A stretch of 64,000 nucleotides of DNA from Tyto alba (lineage: Eukaryota > Chordata > Aves > Strigiformes > Tytonidae), in contig NW_024881322.1 of the NCBI RefSeq assembly GCF_018691265.1, positions 2,418,001 through 2,482,000 of the forward strand. The letters run 5' to 3'. The notes below the pieces were generated by a model. That model did no database searches and was not told the DNA's origin. It saw only the letters and a program-made list of their open reading frames with translations. Below, one piece after another: positions 48,061 through 62,489 of the stretch; the first letter of the stretch is position 1; each line of letters begins with the position of its first letter. The translations under genes and the position numbers were made by a program.

Positions 48061-49080
48061 CTATAACATCACACAGTGTTTCTGGGGCAGTCTCTGTACA
48101 TGTTCACTTGTGGCTTTGTATCCTGTCACTTTTGAACAGTGACAACTTTCTAGAAGAAGGTTATAATAGTCCGCACCTCCCCGGTGTTGTTCCTTCTTGC
48201 TGTCTGGTCTGTGACTTCACTGGATTCCCCAAGAATTTTTTTTTTTAAACTCTTAGACAAAAATTTCTTCTTGCTCCACTGTGTAGTCAAACAAAGTGGG
48301 GTTTGTATGGCAAATCAGTTTGGATTCTTATCATTTTCTGGCATGGGATGTCTGAACCAAAATGAAACCAAAGAGAAGCTGCATCAGCTGTGCATTTCAG
48401 GTCCATTTCTCTCTCTTAAGGTCATGTACTATGTGATGTTCTCTGGATTTCATTCCTTTTCCTTGGAAAAAATATCTTCTCTGTAGATCCTGTAACGATA
48501 ATCAAATGTACACTTTCAGATTCTCCTCCGGAATAATTTTCTGTGAAATTACATTTTGGGGCTGTTGTGAGAGAGAGCCAAGGCCGACATTTCTTGGCTG
48601 CAAAACTTTGTAACATGGAAGGGTAAAGCTCCACACTTAGGTCTGATTCAAGATTAAGGGATCAGTCTGGGGTTTGCCCCAAACTTCTCCTGGTGATGGC
48701 TGCTGGATCCAAGCCCCTGGCCTGTTGTTCCTTCCCAGGATTCCTCAGCCATGATGCCAATCGGGCTGTGGACTGGTGGTGTCCTTGGGTGATACGTGTC
48801 CGTCTCAACACCAAGAAAGGCTCCAGCCAGGCAGTCTTCTGCTCTAGGGAGTCTCCAGCCAGTTTGTACCATGGCAACATTTTTTACAGAGTCAAGAGGG
48901 ACTTGGGTATTCACGACTGACTTCACACGGGGAAACCTTCACAATACTGGGCAGTTGCTCTGTCTGTACCCAGGAGTCACTGGCATCAGGACTTTCTGTT
49001 GGTGGAAGCTTCTGCTCCTGCCTGCAAGCAAAGGGTAAGACAAAGTCAAAATTAATGTCTGTTACTAGAGGACACAGTGT
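48061..49080. other. Non-coding stretch
   Basis: No supported gene. The part at 48660-49040 is less AT-rich and ends in a donor-like AGG/GTAAGA, but the overlapping frames carry no domain and no single frame is continuous across it. Confidence 0.45.
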
Positions 49081-49171
49081 TAGAAGAAAGAGGGACAGGG
49101 GGAGAGAGGGAGAAGGAAAGAAGATAAAAGGAGAAGGGAGGGAGGAAGGAAGGAAGGAAAGAAGAAAAATA
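49081..49171. repeat. Purine-rich GA low-complexity tract
   Basis: About 90 bases of almost pure purine on the plus strand, including GGAAGGAAGGAAGG-type tetranucleotide units. Triplex-prone. The minus strand yields a serine/proline/leucine-rich artefact frame. Confidence 0.85.
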
Positions 49172-52100
49172 TTTTTCATGTGGCTGTACATAGAAGCTTT
49201 TCTTGCAGCTTCTGCATCCTCTCCTGATGGCACACGCCGTCCTGCAACAATATATTGTTGCCTTCTCGTGATGTCCCTGCCTCACCAGAAAGCTTCAGTA
49301 CTGTCCTGTCTACGTTCTAGCTCATGCTAACCCAAAAGTTGGGCAGACTGCAGCTCAAAGCAGAGTGGGCTTTGTGGAGCTGCGTACCTTGCACTGGATA
49401 TCGTCCCTGATGTTTCCAAGCTCTTGTGGATAAATACGAGGTGTCACAGCCCCTGCAGATCTGGATAGCAGCGGCTTCTCTTCCCCCAGTGCCTGCCAGG
49501 CTCCCTGCACGGTCTGCCGCCTCCCCCTGCCTCTTCCTCAGCCTGGCTTTTACCTTCAGACCTGGCAAAATACTGGTGAGAAGCTGCAGGGCTGTGCTCT
49601 AGCATCTTCAGATTCTTGGGGTGAATGCAAGGACGCCCTTCTCCCAGGGATTGCAGATTGCGCCCCCTCTGTCTGCTGAAGCTCTCCGCATCACACCACA
49701 CCACAGGCTTCCTTGGCGGACTTGAGAGAGAAAGAAGACAAACAAAATCTTTCCCTTCAAATCACGCTGTGGCTTTCCATCGCTTATTCTGCGCATCGGG
49801 CTGCAGCGATGCTGATGGATACCTCCCCGAGCTACCCGGGGTGTAAGTCTGCGGGGCCGAGTCTGGGGGTGCCGATAGTGCTTTGCTCTCTCCGGGTGTG
49901 CTGGGAGCCGGCCGGCGTGCCGACGTGAACTTTTCCTCTTGGATTTCGTGACCTGGGTAACGACGTGATCCATTCTGTGCTGAGGAGCATGTGTGTAAAC
50001 TACGTGGAAACCCATTTGTCTAACCGGCTGGTCAGATTTTATATTGGCCTGTGATCTTTCCATGAAAAATAATCACAGGTCACCTTGTCTGACTCTTGAC
50101 AGTGTTATTGTTTGTCCTATATTCAGTAATAATATAAGGAAATTCCAAGTAATTTTATCTTGTGTTTGTAGGGAAGGGAATGTGGGGGCTGCTCTAGAAA
50201 TTTGAAGCGTTATGTAAACTGCTTCAGGCATTTAAATACATTCCTTTTGCTGCTCGGGGCATTCTTTAGCCCTAAAATACCCTAAAATTAACAGTTCGAG
50301 GAGGGGGTTATTAAGATTTGTATCCATCACTACTTCTGCTGGTTGCCTCTGCGTTAAGTTTGAGATTGAAATTATTTAGTTTTTAAATCTATTTAAAAAC
50401 ATGCACAAATGAACTTATGAGAAAATGTTGCCCTAAGCATAATTTTATGACCCATACATTTTGAATATTTAAAGCAGCACTAATAAAAATAAAGCAGTGA
50501 ATATTCTCAGGGGCTTAATTTTGCTGGTGTGTGTTGATCTGATGGTTTGTGAGTTTTACTACATTTCATTAGGGAAATTTTACCAGAGAAATGGAGTTGA
50601 ATATACAAAATAGTTTATCCTAAATTGGCAGCATGAATCCTCAGTAGAGCTTGTTTACAAGTACTGATTCACTTGAACACTTACTTTATGAAGAAACATT
50701 GTGGAAATAATTTTATTGCCTGTAGTACTTAAGCAAGAAAGATAGTAAAAGACTTACTGAAACAATCTTCTTTTGGATGGGAGTCTTTCAGATCCTTACA
50801 ATTGCTCTGTACGTTTATTTATGTGTTGAACATTACTTTCCTACCCATCAATATATCTCGAGATAAGTTCAGTAAGCCCTTTTTCAGATACCTCCGCTGA
50901 ATTTTTATTAATATTGAAGTTTGAAATCAAATAAATTCCGTGAAGTCAACAGCACTGAAATTTTACTAGATGTTGGCCTCAAAGGGGAAGACTCTCCTGA
51001 GATTAAAAACATTGAAGGCAAGCATGCTCTCTCCTGCAAAACTTGCAAGTTTGACTAGACGCACCTCCCTGAAACTAAACCCCCTTAGTATCACCTAACT
51101 TTCTGTTCATAATGCCAGAAGCTGTTAATCTAGCTAGAGAAAAAGCCCACACGTACACTTTTGAAATGCTCAGAGACAAATAATAAAGACAGTGGATTTA
51201 AGGGAAAACTGTCCTAATGCTGAAAACAGTAAAGAGAAATGTATCTTTTATTTCAAAACCAATTTGCCTTATCACTGGATTTGTAATTTATGCTTTTTTT
51301 TTTTTTTTTTTTTTTTAAATTTTGGTTTGTTTTTAATTGGGCCTGGGTTTTATGTTTACTGAATGGTCTCTCCCCCAGCCCACACTCTAAAATTCAGCAG
51401 CAAGTTAGATTACTGTTTACTCTCCCTTGGAGAATACTTGCTTCATATTTCCTTTTTAAGATAATGGAGAAACTCTTTGAAGTGAAGCATTTCATGGGAA
51501 TTAACTGTTCTGTGGGGTGACAGAGTGATTTCAACCAGTGAGAGGTGAAAAGGAAAAAATGCGGTTCTTTTTATTCAAGTAATATTTCTATTTTCCTTGA
51601 TATTCTTGGTCTTATTTCTTGCTATTTGAAGCCTGACTGCAAACAGGTGTTAGAGAAAAACATTTCTCTGTTCACACAAGACTTCTCCTCTTGATTCCAA
51701 GTCCAAAGAGATTTGGAGAGACGTTTAAATGACTACAGACATTTCAGAGCTGACTTAGCTTTAATACTTCTATCACGTTTCTCTACCTCTTCTATTGTGT
51801 TGAATGATGTTTAAACTGTGTTATTAGAGGGTGTTATGCACTGCACTCTCGCAGTCATGTTTTACAAGTTTAATGAAGACCAGGCAGGATAAATTTCTAA
51901 CGTGGCCCATTGGATTGAATGGAAGCTCCAATTTCTCTGTAAGTCCCAACATGAGACAGCTTTGCAATGTGCTGAAACTAAGCGCTGCTTGCTGGGGTTG
52001 GGCCTGCTCCTCACAATGCCCAAGTGAGCTACAAAGCCATACCAGTTTGTCATCTTTTACAATTTGTGCCTTTTCTTTTATTAGAGTTTAGTCGCATTGC

Positions 52101-55100
52101 ATTTATAAGATTATGGGGCTGGTAGAGAGAGCCATTTCCAGTTTCTTATTTGATAAGAATAAAAAAGCATTTAGGTAAAAATTTGGATTAATATAAACAG
52201 GACAAGAACAACAACCAGAATTATTTAAAGAAGTATAATTTATACGAGTATGCTTTAGAGTATAATACCAGCTACCAGTAAAGGCAATATTGTGTCTATA
52301 CATCTGACTGCAGAATGTGACAGCTGCTTCTGAAGTTGCATTTATATGTAAGGGAAAATAAATGTACAAAAATAAAGTATTGAGTATACCAGCTCTTGTA
52401 CAAGATGAATTTTGAACGTTTTGACCTGCCTAATCCTCCAGTTCGTCTTTCCTGGATTTCTTTTTCATGTTTGAAACTTTTGAACAGCATAAAGCACGCA
52501 TCACTTTGGTGATCTGAAAATGAGGGGGTAGCCTCTGCTGTGATCTCATTTTCACTTTAAAAAGGATGGAAGCTGAAATTTTGGACTGGACTGTTGTCCA
52601 GTCTACAGGGTAAGAGCAGTTGCGCCGAACCTGGCCAAATGGAGTAGATCATCTGAGTGACTCTTAGCAGATGCTTAAGGAAAAGACAAAAGCACTGTGA
52701 AAGTATAGTAGGATATTTCTCTAAACAGTATAATAACACGCCTTTTGGTAGCTAGGAGGGGGAATTTTATTTCCATGAAACAAGAAGAGAAACACCCAAC
52801 ATCTCAATGATCTAAGATCTGCTTTTATCTCTGAGTGACTTTAGACTTTTAAATCCTAATACTGTTGCTGCGGAAAAAAACAATTTTCCGTAAAACTTTA
52901 AAACATCTTTAGTTATTCTTGTTCTCTGCTCTCCTTTTGATGGACGCTTTTTAACAAGGAAAGCTTATCCTCACAGGAAACCAGTGAGTAATATCAAAAC
53001 AGTTAGTATGATTGTTGGAAACACTAACACATTCCTAAAGGAGCCTCCCCCTATTTGTGATGCTAAACTCTACATTGTCACATGTGCTCTGAGTGTGAGG
53101 GGAACACTAAATGAGAAGGAGCCTTCCACAGAGGCTACGTGGAACAATAAGTGTTTGTGAGCAGCTGCCTCTCTCCATATGTGGTCTCTCTAAAGGTCGT
53201 GAGTGTCCAATAGATGGCTTTTTGCACAAATCCAGCCTTAGAACCTCACCTAATTGACCTGCCTTAACCCTGAAACATATGGCTGAGTGTAGGATTTGAC
53301 ATACCCGTGGCAAGTGATGCAGTAAGGAGATATTCTGTATACTTTCGTATAGCACTGGCATGCAAAGGAGGGCTGCTAATACTAACAAATGCACTCTGCA
53401 GCTCAGCAGTCTGTTTCAAGAAGCGCGTCAAGTAAAATCATGTTTTGCGTTTGAGTGCAATTATCTTGAGGACGCATTTGTTTTCCCCTGAAGTGTTCAT
53501 ATTGAACTTGAATTTAGGATCATTAATGGCAGTGCCTATAGTGCATCAGGCACTTGCAGATACGGTGCCCCGCAGTCGTCACGCGCGCACCACCCTTTTG
53601 AAGTGCAGCGTTATCAATATTGCTGTTGTCTGAAAGAGTGCTTCTTCATAAGCAGTAGCTATGGGAATTGAAGTGAAGCGATAATGTTTCGTTATGCTTT
53701 GAGCCATGGAAACTGTGACTTATCAATATTCTTTGTGGTGTTTCCCCCCCCTTGCTAACAACGGTGGAAGCTGGGTAAAGACAGCGCATTGGACTCGACA
53801 GGTCTCAGCACTCTTAAAATCATACCATCCGCAGCGGTGGTGTTGCTCATTTTTCAACTTCATATTTGCATCTGGAGGAGTGTTACAAGCAAACTGTTCA
53901 GCTAGTCTGCTCTTGGTGCAATGACCAATTTGTGCCCACTTACGAATGGGCAAATTTAAGGCAGGTGACTTTTTTGGGGAAGTACATTAAAAGTAATGAT
54001 GTCGTTTAAGCTCTGAAAGCAAGAATTTTCAGTGGCTTCTCAGGAGACGCTGGGGGCAGCCTGGTACCACTGTCACTCAGCTGCTGGCTTTGTGGAAGGA
54101 TTAGGGCTTTATTCTGCTTTGAGGGAGACAGTGCTCTTTTCTTTAGAAAAATGTACCATGTCTACTTGTGTTATTCCGTCTTTAATCTGGAGGGGAAAAT
54201 CCTCCTATAAAACATTGTTATAGAGGAGATGACTAAATAGCGTTTAGCCTTCCTAACGTTGTAGCCAATGACTGAAAAAGAAGTATAACACTGGTGAACA
54301 GTTAGTCTCCTATTACTCCCCAAAAGATGGATAAAGATGACTATAGTACTTGAGATAAAAAGAATATGGCTAAAAGAATAAACATTAATTTTTACATGGC
54401 TGTTGTATTTATTTTGCTGAGGTTTTGGTCTGTCCTTGTTATATCTGGATAAGACAAGAGACTGTTTAAGGTAAGAATTGCTCTTTTCTGTTTTCCTCAG
54501 CTAAAATAATATTGTGTTTCATTATGCTATATCCTTTTTATATGAAGTAGGTCTGCATTGCCCATTTCAGATAATATTAGAAATGTTCTGAACCCTCATT
54601 CATTCTTTTGGAACCCAACCAGGCACAGACATGCTAGAATTTTGGCTGGTAACCATTCAAATTACAACTCCAATTTTGTACTTTGCTCTATTTTCTTGGG
54701 CAACAGCAGGGCCCTCGCTTCCTTTCTGAGCAATTCTGGGGTTTTTGTCTGCTGTCCCATCAGGAGATTTGGAGGAGGCAGCTGTAAGCACCGGTAATAA
54801 TATAGGGCGGGCGGGAAAACAGTTGTGATGGTGCTCAAGAACATCTACAGTCTCAAAAGATTTTTGGAGAGAGGAAGACAGATCAGAGCTGGGAGATGGG
54901 TCAAACTGACATAGACAGACCTCAGCTGCACTGGCCCATTTGGTGGTGGTGAATTAGATAAGTATATCTGCATATATCATATATCTGTATCGCATTATTT
55001 CTGATGTATGCCTGTCAGACTTTCCATGCGCTAAGTGCCGTAACCAGAATTGGAGTGAGGAGGTGGACTGGTATGTGCCTTTATTGGAAGATTGTGAATA

Positions 55101-58100
55101 AGAGTAAACAATGTCTTAAAGCAAGTGGTAGACCTTACTAATCTGTCGGAGACACAGAAGGAACCAGCGCACACTCTGTGTATTGAAAGCAATCGACCAG
55201 AATAGTTTAACTTGTAATAAAATTGATTTACTTGAATGTCACCTTCCATCTGAGAACCAGGGTATTTGGCTGTGTCAAAAAAGGGAGTAAAAGTTTAGTG
55301 AACAAAGGCTGCAGGACTCTGAATGAAATGAGACAAATCTATTCTAAAATATTACTCAGATGTTTATGTAAACATTTTATGTATTCTATACGTAAAGCAT
55401 ATTTTATGGCCAAAAGCACTGAGCAAGATGGATATTTTTTTTTTTATTTTTTTTTTTTTTTTTCCCTAAGTCAAAATGGAGCACTGGGTCAATTTTGAGA
55501 AACAAACATTGCACACTGCAGCAAATACAATTATGTTCACTATGATGTTATTTCTTAAATACATCATTCGGGCTACTAGACATGAATAATTTCAATTTTC
55601 TTGTTTAGATGAACATTCTCAAATCTAATTTTACTAGTCTATCTTTATTTGCACTTCCAATTAGTCTATCCATTGTCATAAAAAAGACCCAAAAAAGGGC
55701 ATTTATTTCATTTTTCTGTTTTATAATGAGTTTACGAGTTGGTATAATATGTAAGTTTCTACACAAGAGTACAGACTTCCCCTGTTCCTGTCTTTCTCTC
55801 AAAAAAAGTGTAAAGCATGGCCACGTTTGTTTTAAACACACCGAAGAAGAGCGACCTGAGAGAGGTTTTGGTGGAGCACTCAGCAGCCACTGTTGCAAGA
55901 GTATCCGATGAAACGTTTCCTGTTGACCACCATGACGCTGTAAATTTTAACAGAAATTCCTTGACATTATAACTAGCTGGCCTCCTGAATTCACGGCATT
56001 ATCTTGGGAAGCTGAAGTGCCACTATTCCCCCTGCGTGGTTTGGTTCCTCCACCACTGATATTTATGAGTGTTCACTGAGTACTACACTTTAAAGATTGC
56101 CTTTCTTGCTGGGAGGGGCAAAAAAAGAGGTGTCTCAGCCTGTAGGAGAGAGCTCTTTTTCTTTCTTTTCCTCTACACAGAGGAGACACTAGTAAATGCC
56201 GTAGAGGACCCTCTCAAAGAAGTTCTTGCTGCCATTTAGCACCTCATTTTTCAGAAGCGTGTAGAGACGATGTGAGCTTCTGGGGTCTTGGGTTTGTCTG
56301 TACGTGAGGGTTGTGCAAAGAGGCGGAGGGAGAGCTCAGCAGCCATGGCTGTACTCTCCCCACAAGACAGGTACAGCTTGTGATGCAGGAGTTCAGACTC
56401 TCCCCTACCTCTTGTCTTAAACTCCAGCCTCCACAGAATTGCCCCCCACATCGGTGTTTGGGGAGGTGGAGTGAGTGGGGTTTTTTCCCCCTTCTTTAGC
56501 TTATCATTTAAAGCTGCCCTAAAAAATAAAAAAAAAAAAAAAAAAAAAGCTGATTGCAATGGCAGCCTTCCTGGTGAAATCTTCATTAGAGAATGAGTTG
56601 AGGCCATCCATCATTTTGTGGGAATAACTGAAATGGTGTCTGGCAGCAACAGTGCTGACTTTCTGGAGCTGGACTGAAGAAACTACAGCCTCAGGGAAAA
56701 ATGTACTTTCATCCTTTTTACCCAACAGCTCCCCCAGCCCCCCGGTTTCCACATAGCTCTATCAAGCAGCCAATTCACACACTGAGGGGAGTGGATGTTT
56801 TATGTGTAGTTGAACGGCAACTCTCCCAGGGCTCTTAAGCATTTAACTGATTTTTTTTTTTTTTTCTTTGGGAAGAAAGAAAAGAAAAGCTCCAGATGTT
56901 TTGAGTTTACTTTTCTGGAATTGGCGCATTGCAGACAGCTCCTGTGCCTCCCTGGGAAACAGGTAACTGCTACCCAAGCAGTCCTCCTGCTCGTGCAGTG
57001 GTCAACCCTTGATAACCAAGGTATAGAGCAGAGTTTCATAAAAGAAATGTTTCCCACTTTTTCCCATTAATGTCTTTTTCCAATCAGAATTGTCTGGGGG
57101 GATTTTCAAGGCTTTTTATTTGGGCAGTATATGAGACCTTTGTTAAACTCAACTCCACTTTCACTGCCAACTGTCTTAGGGATCCCTGGGGCAACTCTGC
57201 GCACTGTAGCTGTGTCCACGGTGTGCAGACGTTGTGTGGTGTAGCTGGAATCACCGCTCATGCATACTGCACCGTGTCGCAACGTGCAGAAAATCCAAAG
57301 CACTGAGCCGTGAATGTGTCGCCCGGATGACTTCTGTGAAACAGTAAATCCAGCATTTATTGTGTTGGGATTTACACGTGGACAAGTCAACTGTTTGTAA
57401 AGAAAATCTAGAGTATGATGTTCTTAAACTGAGTTTACCAAGTATGTGGAATAGTTACGGGCATAGATTTCTCTCCAAAAAGTTCCTGGATAAAAATTGG
57501 AGTCCACACAGGATGAGAAGTTCATAAGCCGTGGGTAGAAAAAGTATTGTTGGTGCCATTGATGTCATGCACTGTGTCTCTTTTTGCTTGCAAGATCCTT
57601 TGGGTTTAATTTGTATTATTAATTTTTGCATCAATAACTCAAAGAATAGTTGTCTTTCAAGACTAAATACTTGCTTCAGCACCAGAAATTTTCTTTGGAT
57701 AAAACTGCTGCTTCATAGGAAACATATTCATTTAGAGTAGACTGTTGGTTTTGGTTTGTTTTTTGTTTTTTTTTTTTTTTTTTAATTTGAATAAGTGACT
57801 TGCTGTAGTGCATTTTTATACATTGTCCATAATTGTTTTCAGTTGCAGATAGCATATTTTCCACAGGATAATATATTTGATCGTACTTGCAGGAAATATT
57901 TGAGGTGTTTTCCTCAAAATTAATAACTAATAAAAATGACAAAAGAAAAATCCATGCCATTAGAGTTTATTACATAGCCTTGATGAAGGAAAGACACATT
58001 CTGGCTTTGCCTGAATTCCTGTTAAATTAAAGCTCTTTCATTGGACATAGCAATTACTCTAATTATAGTGCTGGGGATTTGGAGGGAAGCTGGTCTGCAG

Positions 58101-59714
58101 GGCTCTGCCTCACACCCAGCATTATCTTTGTGTGCTAAACTTCAGCTGAGGATACCCAGGGCCAGAGAGAAACGCTGCATCTCTAATGTGACCTTCCCTG
58201 TGATAAATGCTTGTCCTCTGGGAGAAAAGAATTGCGTGGAGGAAGGAGGGGAGGCAAGGAAGAATGGGAAGTGTTCCTCCCTGTCTGGCCTAGGCATAGG
58301 GAGGAGGGCTGTGCCTGGTGCTGAGCCATCCCAGCACTCTTCCATGCTCAGCAGCCCGGCAGCCGTCCTTTGCTTCTCTTCCAGCTCGCCTTGCTGCACG
58401 CTGGCAGGGTGGCAAGGGGAGCTGCAGCTCTAGGAATGGAAGAGTGTTTCGCCAGGGCAAGCATCTCATTCCTCTTCATGCTGACAGGGAAAGGAGAAAA
58501 ACGAGCTCTTCGTTTTCTGACTGGTTCATACATTGAATGGGTGCTGTCCGTGTCCATCACTCATTCCTACCTTGTTCAGGCATGGAAATAGAAAGTGAAG
58601 GTGTCAGTACTGGTAAACCAGGAGCCCCAACTGGATGCCACAAAGTCACGAGAAGTGTTTATGACTGGTACTAAAAATGAAGATTTAAATTAAATTGACC
58701 TTTCCTTTCTTTTTTTTTTAAAAAAAAAAAAAAAAAAGATAGAAAAGGGAAAGACAGATCTAAAAGCTATGCTTTTTCCCTGAGTTCAAACCTAAAATGG
58801 GGATGTCTTTTTTTTTTTTTCATTACTATTATTTTTTCCTGGTAGTAAGGTATGCACATTCACTGTGAGTTCACACATTTCTGACATAGGAGTGACAGAA
58901 GCTCCACTTGTCTCTGAAGGCAGGATCCTAATTTCTTACGGATGTCATCTTCGGCCCCCTTCAGAAATACAGAGCAGATGTGACTGAGAGCTGTGTTGTC
59001 ACTTGGTGAATCGCCACGTTGCCCCGCCACGCTGAGCCCCTCGTGCTGCAGGGAGGGGAAGAGAGAGTGCTTGTCCCTACAGCAAATTCAGAGTGGGTAA
59101 AGCCAGCAGCAGGAAACGAAGCTGATGGTCTGGCATGATGGACTGAGCTTGAAATCTCTGGGATGTAATGTGCTGGTGTTCTGCTGTTGCAAGGAATCCA
59201 GAAAACAGGGCGTTTGGAGGGTGAATTGCTGCTGTTACTGCTGTTGGCTTCCTGAAGTAGCAGCAGGTGTGTTAGTGAGGGCTTTGACTCCTTCCCCGTT
59301 GTCTAGTATCATTTTTATGTGGCTGGACATTAGTACTGAGCTATGGATGTGGCCAGGACCTGGTGGCACGGGCACCAGGCTGCCAGGTCGTTGTGACAGC
59401 ACAGTTCTGTGTGTGCCACTGTGGCAAGTGGCATCAATTCTGTGGTGTCTGCCACTGGATGTCAGGAACAGAAAATTGCATGAAAACCATAGTATGACTG
59501 AAATTGCCAGGAACATTTAAATTACAGAATCACTGTGCTCCCAGGCTGTAAAATTAAATGTTACTGCTCACTGGAGTAATTGAGTTGAAATGGCTTGCAA
59601 GAAGGCACTCAAGTAATTGTAATTTGGAGAAAGTATTGTCTGCGTTCAAGTTTCCATATTCGCTTTCTGGACGGGGAAGCCGGTACGGTGCTTCTGGGAC
59701 ATCCATCAGGAGTG
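49172..59714. other. Long non-coding stretch with homopolymer runs
   Basis: No exon or dated repeat recognised in 10.5 kb. A moderately GC-rich spot lies at about 49600-49930. Homopolymers: T at 51294-51316, T at 55435-55463 with one A, A at 56521-56548 with one T, T-rich at 57746-57783, and an abutting T10/A18 pair at 58710-58737. Open frames have no domains. The stretches at 50200-50700 and 52100-52400 are AT-rich and unremarkable. Confidence 0.55.
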
Positions 59715-59737
59715 ATGCTCCAGCCAGGCTGGAGCAT
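59715..59737. repeat. Near-continuous perfect inverted repeat (11-base arms)
   Basis: ATGCTCCAGCC at 59715-59725 is followed after one base by its exact reverse complement GGCTGGAGCAT at 59727-59737. A 23-base palindrome this compact is unlikely by chance in one window. It may be a dimeric protein-binding site or may extrude as a cruciform. Confidence 0.95.
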
Positions 59738-62257
59738 GGAGCCCGACCTCACCTCAGACGTGCCACAGCTGGTGGAAGAGAGGTATGCAAGGACGAACAA
59801 TTTCACACGCAGAAGCCCTCTGTGTAAATGAAGCTCAGCATTTTGCAGCGTCGGTGCCGATCAATGGGGGATGCAAATACAGAGGTAACTCAGGCAACCT
59901 GAATGTTCCTGTAACCCAGCCACCCATGGTGCAGGCGTATCAGAGAGCGGAGCCAAGAAAGGATGCTGCACAGTTAGCTGCAACGGTATTGTTAACGCAT
60001 CATTCCCTGAGCACCAGAACTAACAAAGCTTAGTTTCCTGCAGATTTCTGTTGGAAAGTTGATTGATGGGGGTGTTTCAGAATCTCACAAGATCTGAGTG
60101 AAACTTTTTGCACGATGAAGGCATTTATAAGGCATCTCTCCTATGTGGATATTCTGCTGTCTAACAAAATGTGAACTCATGCTACTTTTTTTCTTATAGC
60201 TGGGTGAACTTGCTTGGTCTCTCATCTCCTTTTATGGCAAAAGGCACATAGATTTATGGTTTATCTTTGAAAATGTTAGCTTTCTGTTGGGTTTGGCAGT
60301 AAGCTGCCATTATGTTAAGAAACGAGGAACACGGGCAAACAACATGCATGCCTGATTTCCCTAGTAACTAGGATAAAACAACCACTGTTTACTTATAAGA
60401 GATGGGAATGTAGTCTAATTTGTTTTTCTAGTCATCTTCCAAACGTGGCAGGGTAAAAAAAACCAACTGAAAGTGAATGAGCATGTGCGTGTGTGTGTGT
60501 GCACACGGGGTGGAGCACACGTTGATGAGGGAGGCCATTCCCATGGAGCTATTCTCCTGTTCTCTCTGGCATTCCGGTAGAAGAAAATACTCACTCTGAG
60601 CTGCAGGTTGTCTTCCACTAGAAAAAAAAAAATCTGTGAAATTAGTAGTTGTGGTTCCTAAGAGCTTAGCTGAACAGGAGAAATTGCTCCATCCAGTTGA
60701 GAAATGAATTCATAATTGGGTGAAATAAGAACAACGTAGGACGTAGTTAATTCCTCAGTTAATTGTGCTGTAGTGCAATGCCTGAACGGACATGAGACTG
60801 AAAGCAAGTGAAAGAAGCATTGCAGTCACCTTGTGGAAGGTACCACACTTCCACTTACATTGCATTAGCTAAGTAGGAGGGTTTTAAGAGTGGTATTTTT
60901 CTTCCTATTTGTTATCTGCCCAAAGTGCTTATCAGTCTTTATCTCTGCGTATTGATTTCTCTGTGCTCCAAGCCCTAAGTAACAGTGAATCTGCCCTTCT
61001 AACTTGTGTTGAAGCATTGTGTTGGGAACTGTCTAAAATCAGGTTTGAAAATGAGGCGCACTGGTTTAGTTTCCTCCCATCAGTGGCAGTGCTGAGACTG
61101 AAATGTCCTTGCTGGCCAAAGGAGAGTAAAGTGAGAAAATTCTACCTCATCATCATTTGCAGAGATTTTTTTTCCTGGTATACTTTATTCCTCGTAACTA
61201 GATGTTTCTGCTGTCTCAGTTAAGCGTCAGTCACTGATGGAGAAGAAAAACTTTTTTTGCTTTTTGGTAAAGAAAAGTCCCTTGAAAGAAGATGGGTTAC
61301 GTTCAGATGCTTGTTGCTTTATGCTGCTCCAGTGATGTAAAGCAGCTGCTAACTCACTGAAACCATTCAACTGAACTGGATTTACAATGCTTTGCATTGC
61401 TGTGATGATGCAAGGCAGCTGGAAAACACCAGTGAATCTGTTCTTTTAAATGAAATAAAGTACTTTGATAATTAAAAGTACAATGCTACTTTTATCTCTG
61501 TTTGACATTTGTTTTCTCTTCAACTCTGTTTATAAAGACCAGATTGTGCCCGTGATTTCCATAATCTGAAATTAAAGGGAATGTTTATGGAAGAGAGTAC
61601 TCCTCAAACTGAGGAAGGGTAACGAAATTCAGCCGTGGGAGACACATGAGGAATAGCAGTCTTAAAGTGACAAACTTGTTTGAATTAGGATGAAAAACTC
61701 TTTAGCCATGTACTATTAAACAGGTATTCTGATCATACTGTCTCTTGGCCAGCTGTCCCATTTGCTAGCTTTACAAGCCTTTTTTTTTTTTTTTATTTTT
61801 CACCAAATCCATGCAACTCTATCAGTAGCCAGCATTGTACTTAAGGGCCTAATCCTGCCATATTGACTTGGAGCAGAGCGCATCTCCCCCTGCGCAGGTA
61901 CAGAGCATCGCGGTGGCTTTTCTCTGGAGCCTTCTCAGAGGGTCTGTCCGGGTTGAACTGCGGCTTCCTGAGTCATCGTGCGTATCTGTTACACCAACAT
62001 CACTGTCACACGCTGTGGTGAGAAAGTTCATCCCTCTTAAAATTTTCTTCCGTTTCTTTTTATCTGTATGTTCTTCTTAGCGAGGCAAATGTGCTGCATT
62101 TTGGGAGGTTTTGCAGCTGAGGAAGAGGTAAATAAACTTCTCCCCTTTTACTTATGCAACGTGTTTAGTTACAGTAAAAAAGCCGCAAACAGGGCAGACC
62201 AATGTAATATTTCATCTGGCTAGGAGTGAGTGAAACTTAAACAGTTTTTCCTTTTTT
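59738..62257. other. Non-coding stretch
   Basis: No gene seen. It contains a GT run at 60485-60502, a T run at about 61777-61794, and phrases at 61310-61420 (ATGTAAAGCAGC, GGATTTACAATGC) that faintly resemble the same ancient amniote repeat class seen at 14.8 and 17.4 kb. Confidence 0.5.
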
Positions 62258-62468
62258 TTAAAAAAACAAACAAACAAAGAAAAAACCACAAAAAAAATAA
62301 AAACAAAGAAACAAAAAACAAAACAAAAAAAAAAAAAAACAAAAAACAAAAAAAAAAAAAACAAAAAAACAAACAAAACAAAAAAAAAAAAAACAAAACA
62401 AAAAAAACAAAACAAAACAAAAAAAAAAACAAACAAAACAAAACAAAAAAACCACAAAGCAAAACAAT
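62258..62468. repeat. 211-base A/C low-complexity tract
   Basis: Essentially only A and C on the plus strand over about 211 bases (a handful of G, and T only at the edges), built from AAAC, AAAAC and longer A units. It is the longest low-complexity tract in the window. It ends about 25 bases before a CpG-rich element. The lysine/asparagine frame on plus and phenylalanine-rich frames on minus are artefacts. Confidence 0.95.
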
Positions 62469-62489
62469 AATCCTGTTTGCTTCTGAGGA

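Noticed and set aside
48660..49040. Less AT-rich stretch ending in a donor-like AGG/GTAAGA, possible exon
   Set aside because: No single continuous frame, no recognised domain and no good acceptor upstream.
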